Shown piece by piece: positions 20,105 to 31,057 of a stretch of DNA of 64,000 nt (positions are counted from its first letter, which is position 1; every line of letters begins with the position of its first letter). The notes below the pieces were generated by a model. The model searched no databases and was not told where the DNA came from. It was given only the letters and a program-made list of their open reading frames with translations. The position numbers were made by a program, and so were the translations under genes. The DNA lies in the NCBI GenBank assembly GCA_020747065.1, contig JAGMVK010000002.1, positions 2,480,001-2,544,000 of the forward strand. Direction: 5' to 3'. Origin of the DNA: Cadophora sp. MPI-SDFR-AT-0126. Lineage: Eukaryota > Ascomycota > Leotiomycetes > Helotiales > Ploettnerulaceae.

Positions 20105-22188
20105 TATCCCTTCGTCTGCTGAGACATTTACCAACGCTAGTAGGGGGAGTGGCCCCGCAAGGCAACGCAGGGTAGGTTGCATTATTTTGTGTACTTCTGC
20201 ATATAATTTACTTAGTAAGCTACATGAGGTTGATGAAATCGGTCCCAACACTCCCCCTTCTTACAGAGAAATACCTTACAAAAAGTACAACCTTCATATG
20301 ACGTCTTAGGAAGCTCTTGTACTAGAATTCCAAGTACTTTTTGACGCTTTTTAGAATACGAGCACCACGTACAAGTACCTCTTTTTGTATGGAGTTTCCC
20401 CCAGAAGTGTATATGTAGAAAGTCAGGGTTGAATAACCTCGCTCCCCCTAATTCTGAGTACAATTGTACAAGCTGTACCTTCTTAGAATATTCTAAGAGC
20501 TTACAGTACAACTCGATTCTGAATTGTAAGTGAGTAAGAGGCTTTCTCGAGTCAGTATATAATAGGTACAGCCTATACGAGTTGATACAGGCCATATCGA
20601 GTAACCAATAGAAGAGGGGCCACCAATTCCGTTGCGTAGTTCTGTGAGTCTCGTACACTTCCCTGTACTGATTTGCAAGGTGAACCCCTCCCATATAGTG
20701 ATTATAATCATCGATAAAGCGCGGAATAAGCAGTTCCTTTGTATGTTCGTCCTTAAATATAGCTCTGACGATACGGCCATTCGTTGATGTCTTTGCGGGC
20801 CGCTTTCGGATTTTGGCTCTAAAGTCGTCCGCCTGATGTACCGTGTGTACGTTGCTAAGAGCTAGAACGATATTATTGTCTTGCCAGGCTAAACAGAGTG
20901 TGTTTTCCACTACTTTTGCAATAAGAGTGTTCCATTCTAAAGCCTTTGCATATGAGGTCTTTAGAATCTTGAAGCTTTCTGGTAAATCTGCGTGAGGGCG
21001 AGTCGTACCGACAGCACCATAGCCACAGGCTCGAAGCTCTTGGAAAAGAGGTATAGAGGTAAAGTAATTATCAAGGTAAATCGTGAGGTGTTGTCGTGGG
21101 AGAGAGAGTACAAGAGACCGTACAAGGGAGCCGGTTGGAGTAAGCCGTGGATGCTTGAAAATAGCCTGTAAACCGTGTGCCCGGGAGCTCCAAATCCAAT
21201 TGTAAATATAGCCATGGTCTGCAATTCCGTAGATTTTGTACCCTTGCTTAATTGGCTTATTCGGCATTTTGTAAGTGTGTACAGATCTAATAGAAATTAT
21301 TAATTGCGGGGTAATCAAGGCAGGAGGGGTACTTTACCTGCCAAAACAACGAACTATAAGCTCATCAATACTAACTTCTGAAGAAGGGGAATAGTACTTT
21401 TGACAAGAGGCTTGCAATTCTGACGCAAGAGGCTCTACTTTGTACCACCATCTCGAATTTGTAGGCAAGTGATACCCCCGGCGTTCGTCATCCACAGAGT
21501 CAGAGATATGACAATACCTCTTGATTTCTTCATAGCGATTGAGTGCAATATGGGTTGAAATTGTATGTATTAGCCCTTTCTTCTTGTCTGGATTCCAGTA
21601 CATATCAATGCGAGGCTCCTCATGGACTCCCATATAAATCAACGCTCCAATAAACACACGTAATTCCTCCGCAACCAAGGGACGCCATTGCCGAGTTCTT
21701 TCCTCTTGAACCTTTAATCGTTGTAGATTCGCATATTGATTTGTATTAGTCGTAATAATCTGCAAGAGGGCAGGTGTAAAGAATAAGGTAAAGTAATCGA
21801 ATGGTTCGGCAGAAGGAGGAAAATCAGGAGGAAGGGTTGCTGTAGCCGGCTGTGGAGCCTCACATACAAATGGCTCAAAATCGACGCCTGTGATTGGTCC
21901 AAACTCGTCGAGGATCTCATTAAGAGTCGGAGCCTTCTTCTTCTTCTTTTGCGTAGGCTGTTTAGCCTCTGATTCGCTGGAGTCGTCGCATTCCTCAAGT
22001 GAGTGCTTCATTTTTAGTATATCCGGTCGCGTCTTAGAGAACAAGAATAAGCGTGTTTTCATTGACGCGATGTACTTTCCCACTCTAATTCTATGCAAAG
22101 GTACATAAAAGTAATGCACAGCTCCTTTGGTACGTGCGGGCCACTCCCCCTGCTAGCGTTGGTAAATGTCTCAGCAGACGAAGGGATA
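20105..22188 (-). mobile_element. piggyBac-family DNA transposon, 2.1 kb
   Basis: Bounded by 50-bp inverted repeats (20105-20154 and 22139-22188) that differ at about one base. The shared core is CCCTTCGTCTGCTGAGACAT. Only about 60 bp separate the left repeat from the transposase stop codon, so the element is compact. The flanking bases do not form TTAA; both ends instead read TA next to TCCCTTCG. The element interrupts DNA that contains a HET-gene fragment. The repeats share the theme CCCT-x-CGT...GAGAC with the outer repeats of the island, suggesting the two belong to related families. Confidence 0.8.
20212..22062 (-). CDS. piggyBac transposase (DDE_Tnp_1_7)
   Basis: Two exons: 22062-21338 and 21286-20212, with a 51-bp phase-2 intron (GTAAAG...TATTAG). 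The product is 599 aa, the usual length for piggyBac. Catalytic aspartates can be assigned to SIDELIVRCFGR (D233), IYLDNYFTS (D314) and FIDDYNHYMGG (about D435), the third in a block that closely matches the family's DYNxYMGGVDLxDQ. The splice rebuilds GRSVHTYKMPNKP, the family's conserved MPNKP block. The C-terminus has a cysteine-rich metal-binding end (CTWCSYSKKRQ, CTFCKVFLCKKGECW). No frameshift or stop interrupts it. A second ATG at 22011 is an alternative start. It catalyses cut-and-paste transposition. Confidence 0.92.
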
Positions 22189-22232
22189 CTGACGAGTCGC
22201 GCCCGCGGCGTCCATCCTTTCATTCGGCTATC

Positions 22233-22571
22233 ATGTCATCTGCACTGCTTCAATGTCTTGATCCCCGAGACAGAATATTTGGAATACTCGGATTTGCTTC
22301 GGACGCATCTTTATTGGGGGTAGTAGATTATTCCAAATCTGGGGCAGACATTTTCTGGGATGCCTTTCGACTGCTAACGCCGTTGAAAGGCGTATCCTGG
22401 GAGCTTAACAAAGCGGACAGAATATATGAACTCGGCGTAGCCATGGGAGTCACAGGGGAAGAGGAGGATGCGCGCCATGCGTCTATCGTCCGGACCTGCA
22501 AGCAGATGTTTGGAGGAAAGACACCGCAAAAAGTGTTTGGGTACGGAGCCTTACTTCCGGCTGTCAAATAG
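22233..22571 (+). pseudogene. HET-domain protein fragment
   Basis: From the ATG at 22233 the frame reads LLQCLDPRDRIFGILGFAS then DYSKSGADIFWDAFR. This is the DPRDRIFGLLG block found just after the N-terminal half of fungal HET (heterokaryon incompatibility) proteins. The N-terminal HET signature is absent and the frame ends after 112 codons, so it is a fragment. It begins about 45 bp right of the piggyBac element. If that element is removed with one TA, the frame stays open from about 19990 across the junction, suggesting the transposon landed inside already captured HET-derived DNA. Confidence 0.7.
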
Positions 22572-22864
22572 TTGCTAATATTCTTAATAGAACGAAATCA
22601 GCTCACGGTAGACGATAGACCGTCCGTTCGCGCGAAGCCTAACGTTGTTATGAATCGCTGAATTAGAAGAAGACGAGTAACGGTGCGTCAGTGCCCAGGC
22701 ACCAACGTGCTGCCACCTGCCGATAGAATGTTCGAGAAACGTATTCTTACGTCACACACGTGATTAGGCTTGGGAATCGTGGCCCAGTAAGATATAGCGA
22801 GCCCGGGCGTGAACATAGAAAACTTTTCTCGGCTAATGTACATTACTAAGCATTGAGGCATGTG

Positions 22865-23323
22865 CACCAGTGTATGTCAGAATTGTTTGCGCACAGGCCC
22901 AGAACACCTGTTTTCTCACTAAAAGCCCCTACTTTAGAAGACTTATAACTTAATCAGTTCTTCGTAAATATTTCTAAAACTTATAAAAAGTAATAAAATT
23001 AATCTAGTCATTAAATCGTTTTATTTAGAATTCTTATAGCTCTATTATCAAATTAATAAATTATAAATTAAAACTCCTTCTTAGAGTATTTTGCGAAATT
23101 TACTAGAGAAGTTAAGATTGCTAATTAACTATAGAATAATTAGTCTAGGAAAAAAACTTTTGACTAATAACTTTATTACTTTATTAAGATTTCTTTAAAA
23201 ATAAAAATTTAAATACTCTTATAGTATAATAATATTAATCTATAGTACTGTAAAGAGAGTGACTTTTGGTGTGTTTTCGGCTAAAGTTAGGGGCTGCGCA
23301 AACAATTCTGACACACACTGGTG
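22865..23323. mobile_element. MITE-like AT-rich element, about 460 bp
   Basis: Ends are 29-bp inverted repeats, 22865-22893 and 23295-23323, 28 of 29 identical (read inwards CACCAGTGT...TTTGCGCA). A second inverted pair, GCCCCTA(A)CTTTAG, follows at about 22924-22937 and 23282-23294. The core, about 22940-23240, is extremely A+T rich, with many TTA/TAA steps and no coding potential. No clear target duplication is visible. Fits a non-autonomous inverted-repeat element or the remnant of one. Confidence 0.65.
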
Positions 23324-23651
23324 GTGGACCATCTCATCGCACCGGCGTAAGTCCCGGACTGCATTCTTTTCCTCTCTGAGTGTCTTTAAAATTTGAAGCC
23401 ATAATATTTCGTGATAGGACCTTTCCTTAAGTGCTCCGAATTTTGAAAAGACTTTGACAGTCGCGATTAAACAGGGGGGGACAGCGGAAGCGGCGATCGG
23501 TAGCGTGATTAAAACAATCGACAGTATAATCAACTGGACTCTTTTTCTTATTATTAAATAGTCTTTTTAAGGAGAAATAGTTAGAGAAAGTAACATTTTA
23601 ATAACAACTTTATAGACTGGCCAAGAAAAAATTTATAATTCCTAAACTATA

Positions 23652-23696
23652 GATTTGTCTCGTTACAGGGTGCGTCTCGGGACGCAGGGACGCACG
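23652..23696 (-). repeat. Right outer terminal inverted repeat
   Basis: Inverted partner of 19669-19713; read on the minus strand it begins CGTGCGTCCCTGCGTCCCG. Five mismatches to the left copy. Followed by TTAG. Confidence 0.8.
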
Positions 23697-24024
23697 TTAG
23701 TCAACAGCATATAACTCCTTTAATCAATAGACGAGCTTGTTACTCGGGTCGAGGATTATATTTCTTTGCTACCTTACAAGTTGTCGGGCATTGTGAAGAG
23801 GAAGCGGTTAAGCGAAGTTTTGTGGACAAGATGAACCGGCTTGTGGTTGAATCCTAAAGTGTAGAACGTGTGTATATCTTCAAGTGGTAAGATATCACAA
23901 AGATCGTTCTTTGAATCACAGAAAAGGAATATTTACGCTTGTAGTTACCAAAGGCATTATTTCATTGATATTTATCTAAAATTGTAAGAAATCTATGGCA
24001 CTGGTAATCAGACTAGCTGACCAA
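23697..24024. other. Region right of the transposon island
   Basis: About 330 bp between the island and the 3' end of the next gene. Nothing recognisable. Confidence 0.45.
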
Positions 24025-26163
24025 TCAGCGAAACCGTGGATGCAAGAGCATCTGTTGTTGCATCTCCCATTTCTGCACTTGCGAGAGACCTCTCACCGTG
24101 CCATCCGGGTACAATCCGCGGAGCGCCAATCTCGCAGCCCGCGCCTCGATCTCCCGAATAAGATTGTCTTGTCTCAAGATCAGATCTAATCTGTTTCGCT
24201 CTCGGCGTAAGACCTCAAGGTATTCAGGGGTAGGCGTAAGAGCTGGGTCTTGGGTGACGGCAGCTTCCATGGGTGGGATGTTGTGGTGTGTATTTGAGCG
24301 GCTTACCTGCGTGGGTGGGATGGACAGGCCAAGAACTGGGTGACTTGGGAGTGCTATATCCCGGCCTTGGGGCGAAAGTTCCAGTTGTGAGGTCGATGGG
24401 TAATGGTATTCGAGTGAGTATCCTGCGGATGTCTCGAGGGTGGGGACATGCTGCTCCATCTGTCCGCGTGGAACAAACGGCTCAGCAGTTGGTGAAAGGT
24501 TTGAGCCCTTCGAACTCGGACTGGACATACATGTAGGGCTGTTATATGGTCCGTTGAATGGATGGAACCACTGCCCATGTTCTTGATTCTCGGAGTTTAT
24601 TCTCATGAAGTTTGGTCTGGGATTCCGTGACTGTGAAGAATCTGTTATGATCACAGTTTCCTCGCTCATGATCGAGGAGCTGATCGAGGAGCTGATCGAG
24701 GAGGCTCGTGATCGGCATGGTGAGGACGTTGAATTTGCCACGATGATAGTCAAACCATCCTCTGTCTCTTTGCTAGTCTCGAGAGACTTCAGCAGAGCCT
24801 CGGACAGAGATGGAGTTCTGACTCTACCGCGTTCGAACGATCTGGGAACGACGGGACTTATCGGACTGACTGCATTTCGAGGAGAAGCTGGTGTTGTCAC
24901 TGTAGGTGGTGACATGACCGTAGTCTGTTTTTCCGGCGTGGTAGGAATGGCGGTAGGTGTCGGGGATGGCAACTTCACCACAACTCCCTCCTCTGTAGTG
25001 TGGACTGGAGACGGGGGCCGCACAGTCTCAGCCTGTAGAGATGACAGTTCAACAGCGACTTGCATGTTGAAAACCACAGACTGTGCAGCAGGCTCGACTG
25101 GAACCACAACTTGTGGAACCTCAGCCATTGACTTAAAGATTTTAGTCACCGGAGCATCTGTAAACCAAATGCTTGGTTTGACAGGCGCATCTGTAAGGCT
25201 TGGCTTTTCAAGGGGAGCCGTTTGTGGCTTGGTTGAGTTCTTGTCAGCCTTCGATCTGCGCTGCTTCTTAGCTTTGCGATTTCCATTATTAGGTATCGGA
25301 GTGGCTGGGATCATAGGAGCTTTAAGAGGCTTGGGAGCCTCCATTGTAGCTTCTGCGACCTCGTTCTGAGCAGCAGCAGCAGGCTGCTCCTTTGGCCAGG
25401 TCTTCCATGGATTGGGCTTAACAGCGGGGACAGACTCGGTAATGTGCCGCTCTGATATGCTCTCTATAAGAAATGGGACTCTCCGCGGTTTTCTGTTTGA
25501 TTTCGGCTTCTGCGAAGCATCTCGTGCTTTAGCAGGCCCCATGCACTCGAGAGCTTGCTTCTGTGCTTCTGCAATGATGCTCAGAGCATCGGCACGTACT
25601 TGCTCTGCTGACTGTCTTGGCTCTTCGGGAGCCTTGAGAAGCTCCTCGATCTTGGGAACAACCTCCTCAATTTTGGCAGCTTCCTTTGGCTTTGACTTAG
25701 CTGCACTGGCAGCCCCTTCAGGAGGAGTCGGCTCAGCAGCAACCTCTGGCTTTGCAACGGCAATAGGCTTCACAGGCACAACGGGATCCCTGATTGGAGC
25801 CACAGCGTCAGAGTAACTGATGGGCTCCGGCTCAGCTTCTTCGTCCTCCTCATCAGCCCAATCACTTCTGGACGGGGCAAGGAGGACCTTCATCTCATCC
25901 TCGTTGAAGACTCTAGCTGCTGCTGATGACTTCTTCGACTTCGATTTCGGTGCTTGCACTACCCAGCGTGCTTCTCCCCCTACTGGTTGAGTGGTGGAAC
26001 TGGTCGACATCGTGTGGGATGAAGATCGTAGGTAGGTGTGGTGTCTGGAGTAAGGATATTGTGGATATGAATACTGGTATGGATAAGAATGCTGGAAGCG
26101 CACGAGATGGGATCTGGTACTGGTGATCGCGATGCTGATGATCGATGATGAGGAGAGAGACAT
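24025..26163 (-). CDS. Large disordered Pro/Ser/Ala-rich protein
   Basis: A single-exon frame of 712 aa. Residues 1-51 are unusual (Tyr/His/Pro-rich), and an ATG at 26010 precedes the first ordinary-looking sequence (MSTSSTTQPVGGEARWVVQA), so the true product may be 661 aa. The middle is disordered, with basic patches (KAKKQRRSKADK), an acidic segment (DWADEEDEEAEPEP) and many SP/TP sites. A short SSISSSISSS run comes from three copies of a 12-bp unit near 24674-24706. The last 80 residues look helical (EYLEVLRRERNRLDLILRQD, ending QVQKWEMQQQM). I do not recognise the family. It may be a scaffold or regulatory protein. Confidence 0.72.
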   Translation of the reverse strand: MSLSSSSIISIAITSTRSHLVRFQHSYPYQYSYPQYPYSRHHTYLRSSSHTMSTSSTTQPVGGEARWVVQAPKSKSKKSSAAARVFNEDEMKVLLAPSRSDWADEEDEEAEPEPISYSDAVAPIRDPVVPVKPIAVAKPEVAAEPTPPEGAASAAKSKPKEAAKIEEVVPKIEELLKAPEEPRQSAEQVRADALSIIAEAQKQALECMGPAKARDASQKPKSNRKPRRVPFLIESISERHITESVPAVKPNPWKTWPKEQPAAAAQNEVAEATMEAPKPLKAPMIPATPIPNNGNRKAKKQRRSKADKNSTKPQTAPLEKPSLTDAPVKPSIWFTDAPVTKIFKSMAEVPQVVVPVEPAAQSVVFNMQVAVELSSLQAETVRPPSPVHTTEEGVVVKLPSPTPTAIPTTPEKQTTVMSPPTVTTPASPRNAVSPISPVVPRSFERGRVRTPSLSEALLKSLETSKETEDGLTIIVANSTSSPCRSRASSISSSISSSIMSEETVIITDSSQSRNPRPNFMRINSENQEHGQWFHPFNGPYNSPTCMSSPSSKGSNLSPTAEPFVPRGQMEQHVPTLETSAGYSLEYHYPSTSQLELSPQGRDIALPSHPVLGLSIPPTQVSRSNTHHNIPPMEAAVTQDPALTPTPEYLEVLRRERNRLDLILRQDNLIREIEARAARLALRGLYPDGTVRGLSQVQKWEMQQQMLLHPRFR

Positions 26164-27045
26164 CTGGGAGAGAATGGGTTGGAAAATATATACTGGTTGG
26201 GAAATCGTGTTCTAAACACTCTGATACAGAAGACAGGTTGGATCCAATCGAACAGAAATAAGTAAATGCCAGAACAGAGACAATGGCATTGTTGTTAGGA
26301 ACTTATTCATGAGTCTTACAAACAAGATCCCGTAGGAAAGAATGATGAGTTTGTGTACTTGAAGTCCTCCAATCATGGAGTGCCAAATTCGACTCCTTTG
26401 TTTAGCACGAGCGATTGTTCAGTGTCATGAACGAAACAGAACGACCTTGATTCGCTCGGGAGCTCTGGGAACTTGCATCGACAAAGAGACTGGAGCAGAA
26501 CGACACAGGATCCACCCATCGCTTCCTTGGTCTTTGTTGACTTCTTGCACTAAGCGAGGACCGATCCGTCGCCTCTTATACCCACAGCAGATCGTGTCAT
26601 GGACTATTGCAATCGCGAAGGTAAGCAAGCAGGGGAGTCAAGAGCCGTAACCCTTGTTTTTAAATTTCTATGCGTCGTCAATATACACAGTATGCAAATC
26701 GTCCACCCACCCCTCAATCCGACCGCCAGTAAAAACCTCCCTCGATGACAATGCACGAACCCAGCAATCCGCCGTCATGCAAGACCTGAACCTGTCCTCC
26801 CACACTACCATGCATACATCCTCACCGTCCTCGCCTCCACTCTTGGGTATCATCAAGCTCCCATCAAACCATCCATCCCCATCGCATCATAACTCTTGAA
26901 ATCTAATTCTTTCATCGCTTTCGTGTCTTTCGCTTTGAATCTGCTTGCTCGCTTGCATAGAAAACAACAAGAACGCTGAAGTCTAAAAATTCTTTCTGCC
27001 CCTCTCACCTCCTAAATATTTCAAAACCTCGCGCCTCAATAACCC
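26164..27045. other. Intergenic region
   Basis: About 880 bp containing the promoter of the gene starting at 26163 and the 3' UTR of the PAS kinase gene. Small frames at 26375-26650 and 26654-26899 are unconvincing. Confidence 0.45.
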
Positions 27046-30000
27046 TCATTCATCTTCAATTGCTGTGCACCAAGGATGCTCAAGCACTTTCTCAATGGTG
27101 ACTCTGGATTCCACGTCTCGGTCGAGCATGGCACGGATGAGGTCAATACTATCCTCGCTCATGACATATGGAACTCGAAGATCGCGGTCCATGATTTCGT
27201 CGATACTGTAGAATGGATTCTCCTTATAGACAATCGTGTAGAGAAGAATGCCGAGTGCCCAGACATCTTGCTCCTTGCCACGGTAGGGTTTGCCAGCCAA
27301 GACTTCAGGCGCTGCATAATCTAGTCGTTGTTAGCAAAATTTCAAAGAGAAAGATGAATAGCTCACCAATAGTGCCTACAAACACGTCAAAGGGACCATT
27401 CTTGATGTATGCAGCACTGCCAAAGTCGATAAGCTTGATGTTACCCTCACCATCCAATACGACGTTCTCGTCCTTGATGTCTCGATGTACTACCAAAGCC
27501 TTCGTATGAAGATGATGAATTGCTCTGGCGACTTGGACAAAGATGCTTCTGCACTCATCTTCTTCCATATTGACTCGAAGCTCGATGTAATCAAAGAGGT
27601 CCATCCCGGGTAGGCCATGCGGGATCATCTCAATGTAGTAGTTGACATCATCCTCGAAAAAGTCCGCCATCTCGACAATGTTGGGATGCTTGAGACCATC
27701 TCTTCGAAGATAATCAAGAACGTGGATCTCCAACGGTACCGTCCCCAGTCGTCGATCTCGAGTCCAAGTATCGACAAGGATTCGTCGCTTGGTGACATAT
27801 TTTAGAACCATCTTTTTGTTCCCGTTCATCTTGTATCGTGCAAGCTTGACTTGGCCATAAGCGCCTTGTCCCATTTCTTCGAGGATAACAAAGTCATCAA
27901 TTGTTTTCTTGTGCTCGGGTTCGATGATAGCAGGGACCTCTTCTTTCTTCTCTTCCAGAATAGGAGGGGTATCTCGCCCTGTAAGCTTTGCGGCTGTCTT
28001 TTTGGCGGCAGCCTTGAGTTGTGTAGTGAGCAATGACGCGTGCGATGGCTTGGTCTTGGTCTCTTCATCCGACGACTCTATTTCCATCGGAGTGGCGACT
28101 TCTGTCTGTCCGGGCGATGGCTGATGTAGAGGAGTAGCAACTCCTGAAAGCAAGGGGGAAGCTGCACCCAGATTCTGCCTGGATGCATGGATATGACGCG
28201 AATAAGTGATCCACAAAGCATAGACAAGTTCAGATGAGCTCTCAGCATGCGCTCCGGAAGAATCTTCTTCTTCATCGCTCCGTTCCTCGATGACATTCTC
28301 ATCATATGAAGGCATGGGAGGCTTGGGGTCCGATTTGACAACTCTCAGTTGCGCATCGATCTTGATCTCTGATCCGTCTCTGTGCTTCGCAGGAAGACCA
28401 TCCGGCCTGAGGAAATAGGAAGCAGCATCTGACTTCCCGTCTCGAAGGGCCAAGAACGCTCGTGCACGGCGAAAGCTGTGCTCAGGAATAACGATACCGT
28501 CTCTGAGGATGACACCGTCCTCTTCAATCAATATCTTCAGCATCCGATCGAAATCTGGAATCAAGTCTGTGATAGGTCTTCCATCTGGTTTCTCCTGACC
28601 GAACAATGCTGCTGAAAATACCGAGTTAGAGCTTGTAATCGCCAGTGTTTTTGCCGAAAGTACCATGATGCCAGCAATATGAGGAAAGCTGGAAACTTTC
28701 AGGTCGGTGCATCCAGGTACTCGGTCGACGATACAGGGGATGTTTACACGTCCAGAATTTCGAGCCGAGAAGTATCTTCGCTTGGCAACTTCTGCATAAT
28801 CAATCTCCCCCGTTCCGGAATCAATTCCTTGTCGAGGTATCCTTGGTAAAAGTTTCCCAATGTCCATGCCAACTCGAGTGATACTTTCGCCCCAAATCGG
28901 ACCGGTAGCACCCGTGATTTTCGTTACTTGCGCATCCTCGTCTAAGCTCAGAACGGCAACATCTTCATGAATCTCTTCAAGCACCCAAATCAAACCACCC
29001 CGTTTCTCTTTGACCCACAGACTGGCAGATCCAGTTGCCCCATTTCGTTTTTGAATCGGCACAACATCTCCACAGAGTAAGACGCCTCTAGACTTATTGC
29101 TGGGATGATACAGACCTCCCTTAACATTTTTGGATCTGGCCACTAGGCTTGAACCTGCTCCATCATCCGTCTGTGCCCTACGAGTGGGTTTTGGATTCTG
29201 ACGCGAATTAGGTTTATTAAGAAGCGCTGCCGTGACCCCACCGGACCTCCCTAGAAGGAATGAGGTTGTTGGGGTCGGACTCGTCTGTGTGCTTTGGCTT
29301 CCAGGTGGCGAGCGAGGGCCAGATCTGCCAGAATCAGACATCGATCCGGGGGCACCTAGCTTATCCTCTAACCAAGCTCTTCGCTCTTGCTGTACAACTT
29401 CTAGTATGCCCATCTTACGTACTTCGGCTTTTGTAACTCCAAAAACAAGGCAAGCAAGATCGTTTGCCGCTAAAATTGTGTATGGAGCAGTACTCGATGT
29501 AGTGAATATCGCTTGGGCAGCTGGAGCCCATCTACTGGAGTGACCATGTACGGCAGGTCCAAGTGGATGGGTGGTCCCAACAAATGATCCAACAGCGGAA
29601 TGGGGCATGGCAGGGGACAACAGCTGGTCGTTCAAATCATTTGCTTGGTAGGGTTGCGCCAGGGCATCCATGAGCTTGTTTTTGAGTGTCAATGGAGCAG
29701 TATCAGTGTATGTTCGCTTCAGACTTTGTCGCCTTGTCGCTGGGGGAGAAGTCTGGGCAGTCGTTCGGCTCTCATTCGTTGGAGTTCGGGAAGATGGTTC
29801 AGAGTCAGGTACAGGTATTGCCTTTTCTGTCATTTCACTTTGCTGCTGTCTCGCTTTCTCCAGTTCTGGACTGGGAGGCCCAGGCCTTCGGCTAGTTGTG
29901 GGCGAAGCAAGTGGACTCTCGAGTATTTCATCAGGGCTTGTTGATCGTGGTAGGAAACTAGCCTCGAATGGATTCCCGGAATCTTCAGCACCAGCTGGTC

Positions 30001-31057
30001 CAGTAAGAGGGCCGATCAAATGTGTCTGGGAAGAAAACCCGGGAATATTGTTTGCCCCCACCAGCTTCGCTCTTGCCAGCAGCTCCAGCATTCCTTGCAT
30101 CTCCTGATCTCCACTGACTCGAGCCTGGGCACTTGCAATCCCGGCATTTGAATTCCCCCATCCCAACTTCTGGGACATGAACTCCACCGATCTCTTCAAG
30201 ACATTCTGTCTATTGTGGATAAATTCTTCGGATTGGTGAGCGAAGGAGAAAGAGTGTAGAGATTCCGATGGGAACCTAGTCAGATCTTCCGTGAAGTTCA
30301 ACGTCGGTGATGAAGGGCCAGAGGGCAATGCCATGGAGCCTGCTCGAGATGCTGGGAACGAGAGGGTCATAGAACTCGATCGCGGTGTAATGGATGTATT
30401 TCGAGAAGACGATTCCGAGGAGGGAAGAGTAGGTGCTCTAGGAGGTTGTTGTCGAATTCGCCGCAAACCTGAAGCTCCAAGCCCATGCTCGTGCTCCGTC
30501 ATGACTGGGGATCTGACAGATGTCTTGTCAGCCTTCCGTGACTTTGATATTCAGGCATCAGAGACATGGAGAGCCTCATGAGTATCTGTCCTGAGGAGCG
30601 AACTTCCATTACACTGACCTCGACATTGTATCGTACTCTGCCGCCGCCAACCCCGCGTCAAAGGAGAATCGTATCCGCGCCTTCTCCGTCCCAGCATGTG
30701 CGAAATTCGGTGTACTTCTATTCTTGGGTATTGCAAGCTGCGTAGGTGCTGGTGACGGGCTTCGTCGCCCTCGATCACTCGAGCCTCGTGGTTTTTCGAC
30801 GCCTTTCAGAGGAACAGATGTTAGCAACAGCGACCTCGGCCATCAATCAGGCTTGCCTGTTTGAAAAAGAGGGTCCTAGAATGAGGGCGCAATGTAGTCT
30901 CGCGCTTGCTCGGTACAATGCTCCACGCCTCGTCGATCCCCACAAACCCCGGATGGTCTCAAATCAGGCGGGCGGCGGCTTCGGAGTCGCAGATTGATGT
31001 GATGCTGAATATGCCGTACTGCTTACCATGATGGGGTTGCCCATTCGGCTCCAGCAT
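27046..31057 (-). CDS. PSK1: PAS-domain serine/threonine kinase
   Basis: Four exons: 31057-31027, 30802-30619, 30512-27367 and 27320-27046. Introns are 224, 106 and 46 bp, phases 1, 2 and 1. The product is 1,211 aa. The 31-bp first exon is supported by an in-frame TGA just upstream, a GTAAGC donor and a GCTAAC branch before the CTGAAAG acceptor. PAS-like segments lie near residues 410-460 (PYTILAANDLACLVFG) and 690-745 (IMVLSAKTLAITSSNS). The kinase spans about 940-1205: GQGAYGQVKLAR loop, VLKYVTK lysine, VHRDIKDENVVL catalytic loop, LIDFGSAAY (DFG) and DYAAPEVLAG. HRDIKDENVVLDG is typical of PAS kinase. Yeast Psk1/2 link nutrient status to glycogen, wall glucan and translation control; a similar role is inferred. 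Confidence 0.9.

Larger units (their letters stand above)
19669..23696. mobile_element. Composite 4.0-kb element with TTAA-type ends
   Basis: The outer ends are 45-bp inverted repeats (19669-19713 and 23652-23696), about 40 of 45 bases identical. The left end is flanked by TTAA (19665-19668) and the right by TTAG (23697-23700). TTAA is the target duplication of piggyBac elements, so these look like piggyBac-type ends, the right duplication having changed one base. Inside lie AT-rich DNA, a complete smaller piggyBac element, a HET-gene fragment and a MITE-like element. Whether the outer ends were ever mobilised by the transposase inside cannot be told from sequence alone. Confidence 0.65.
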
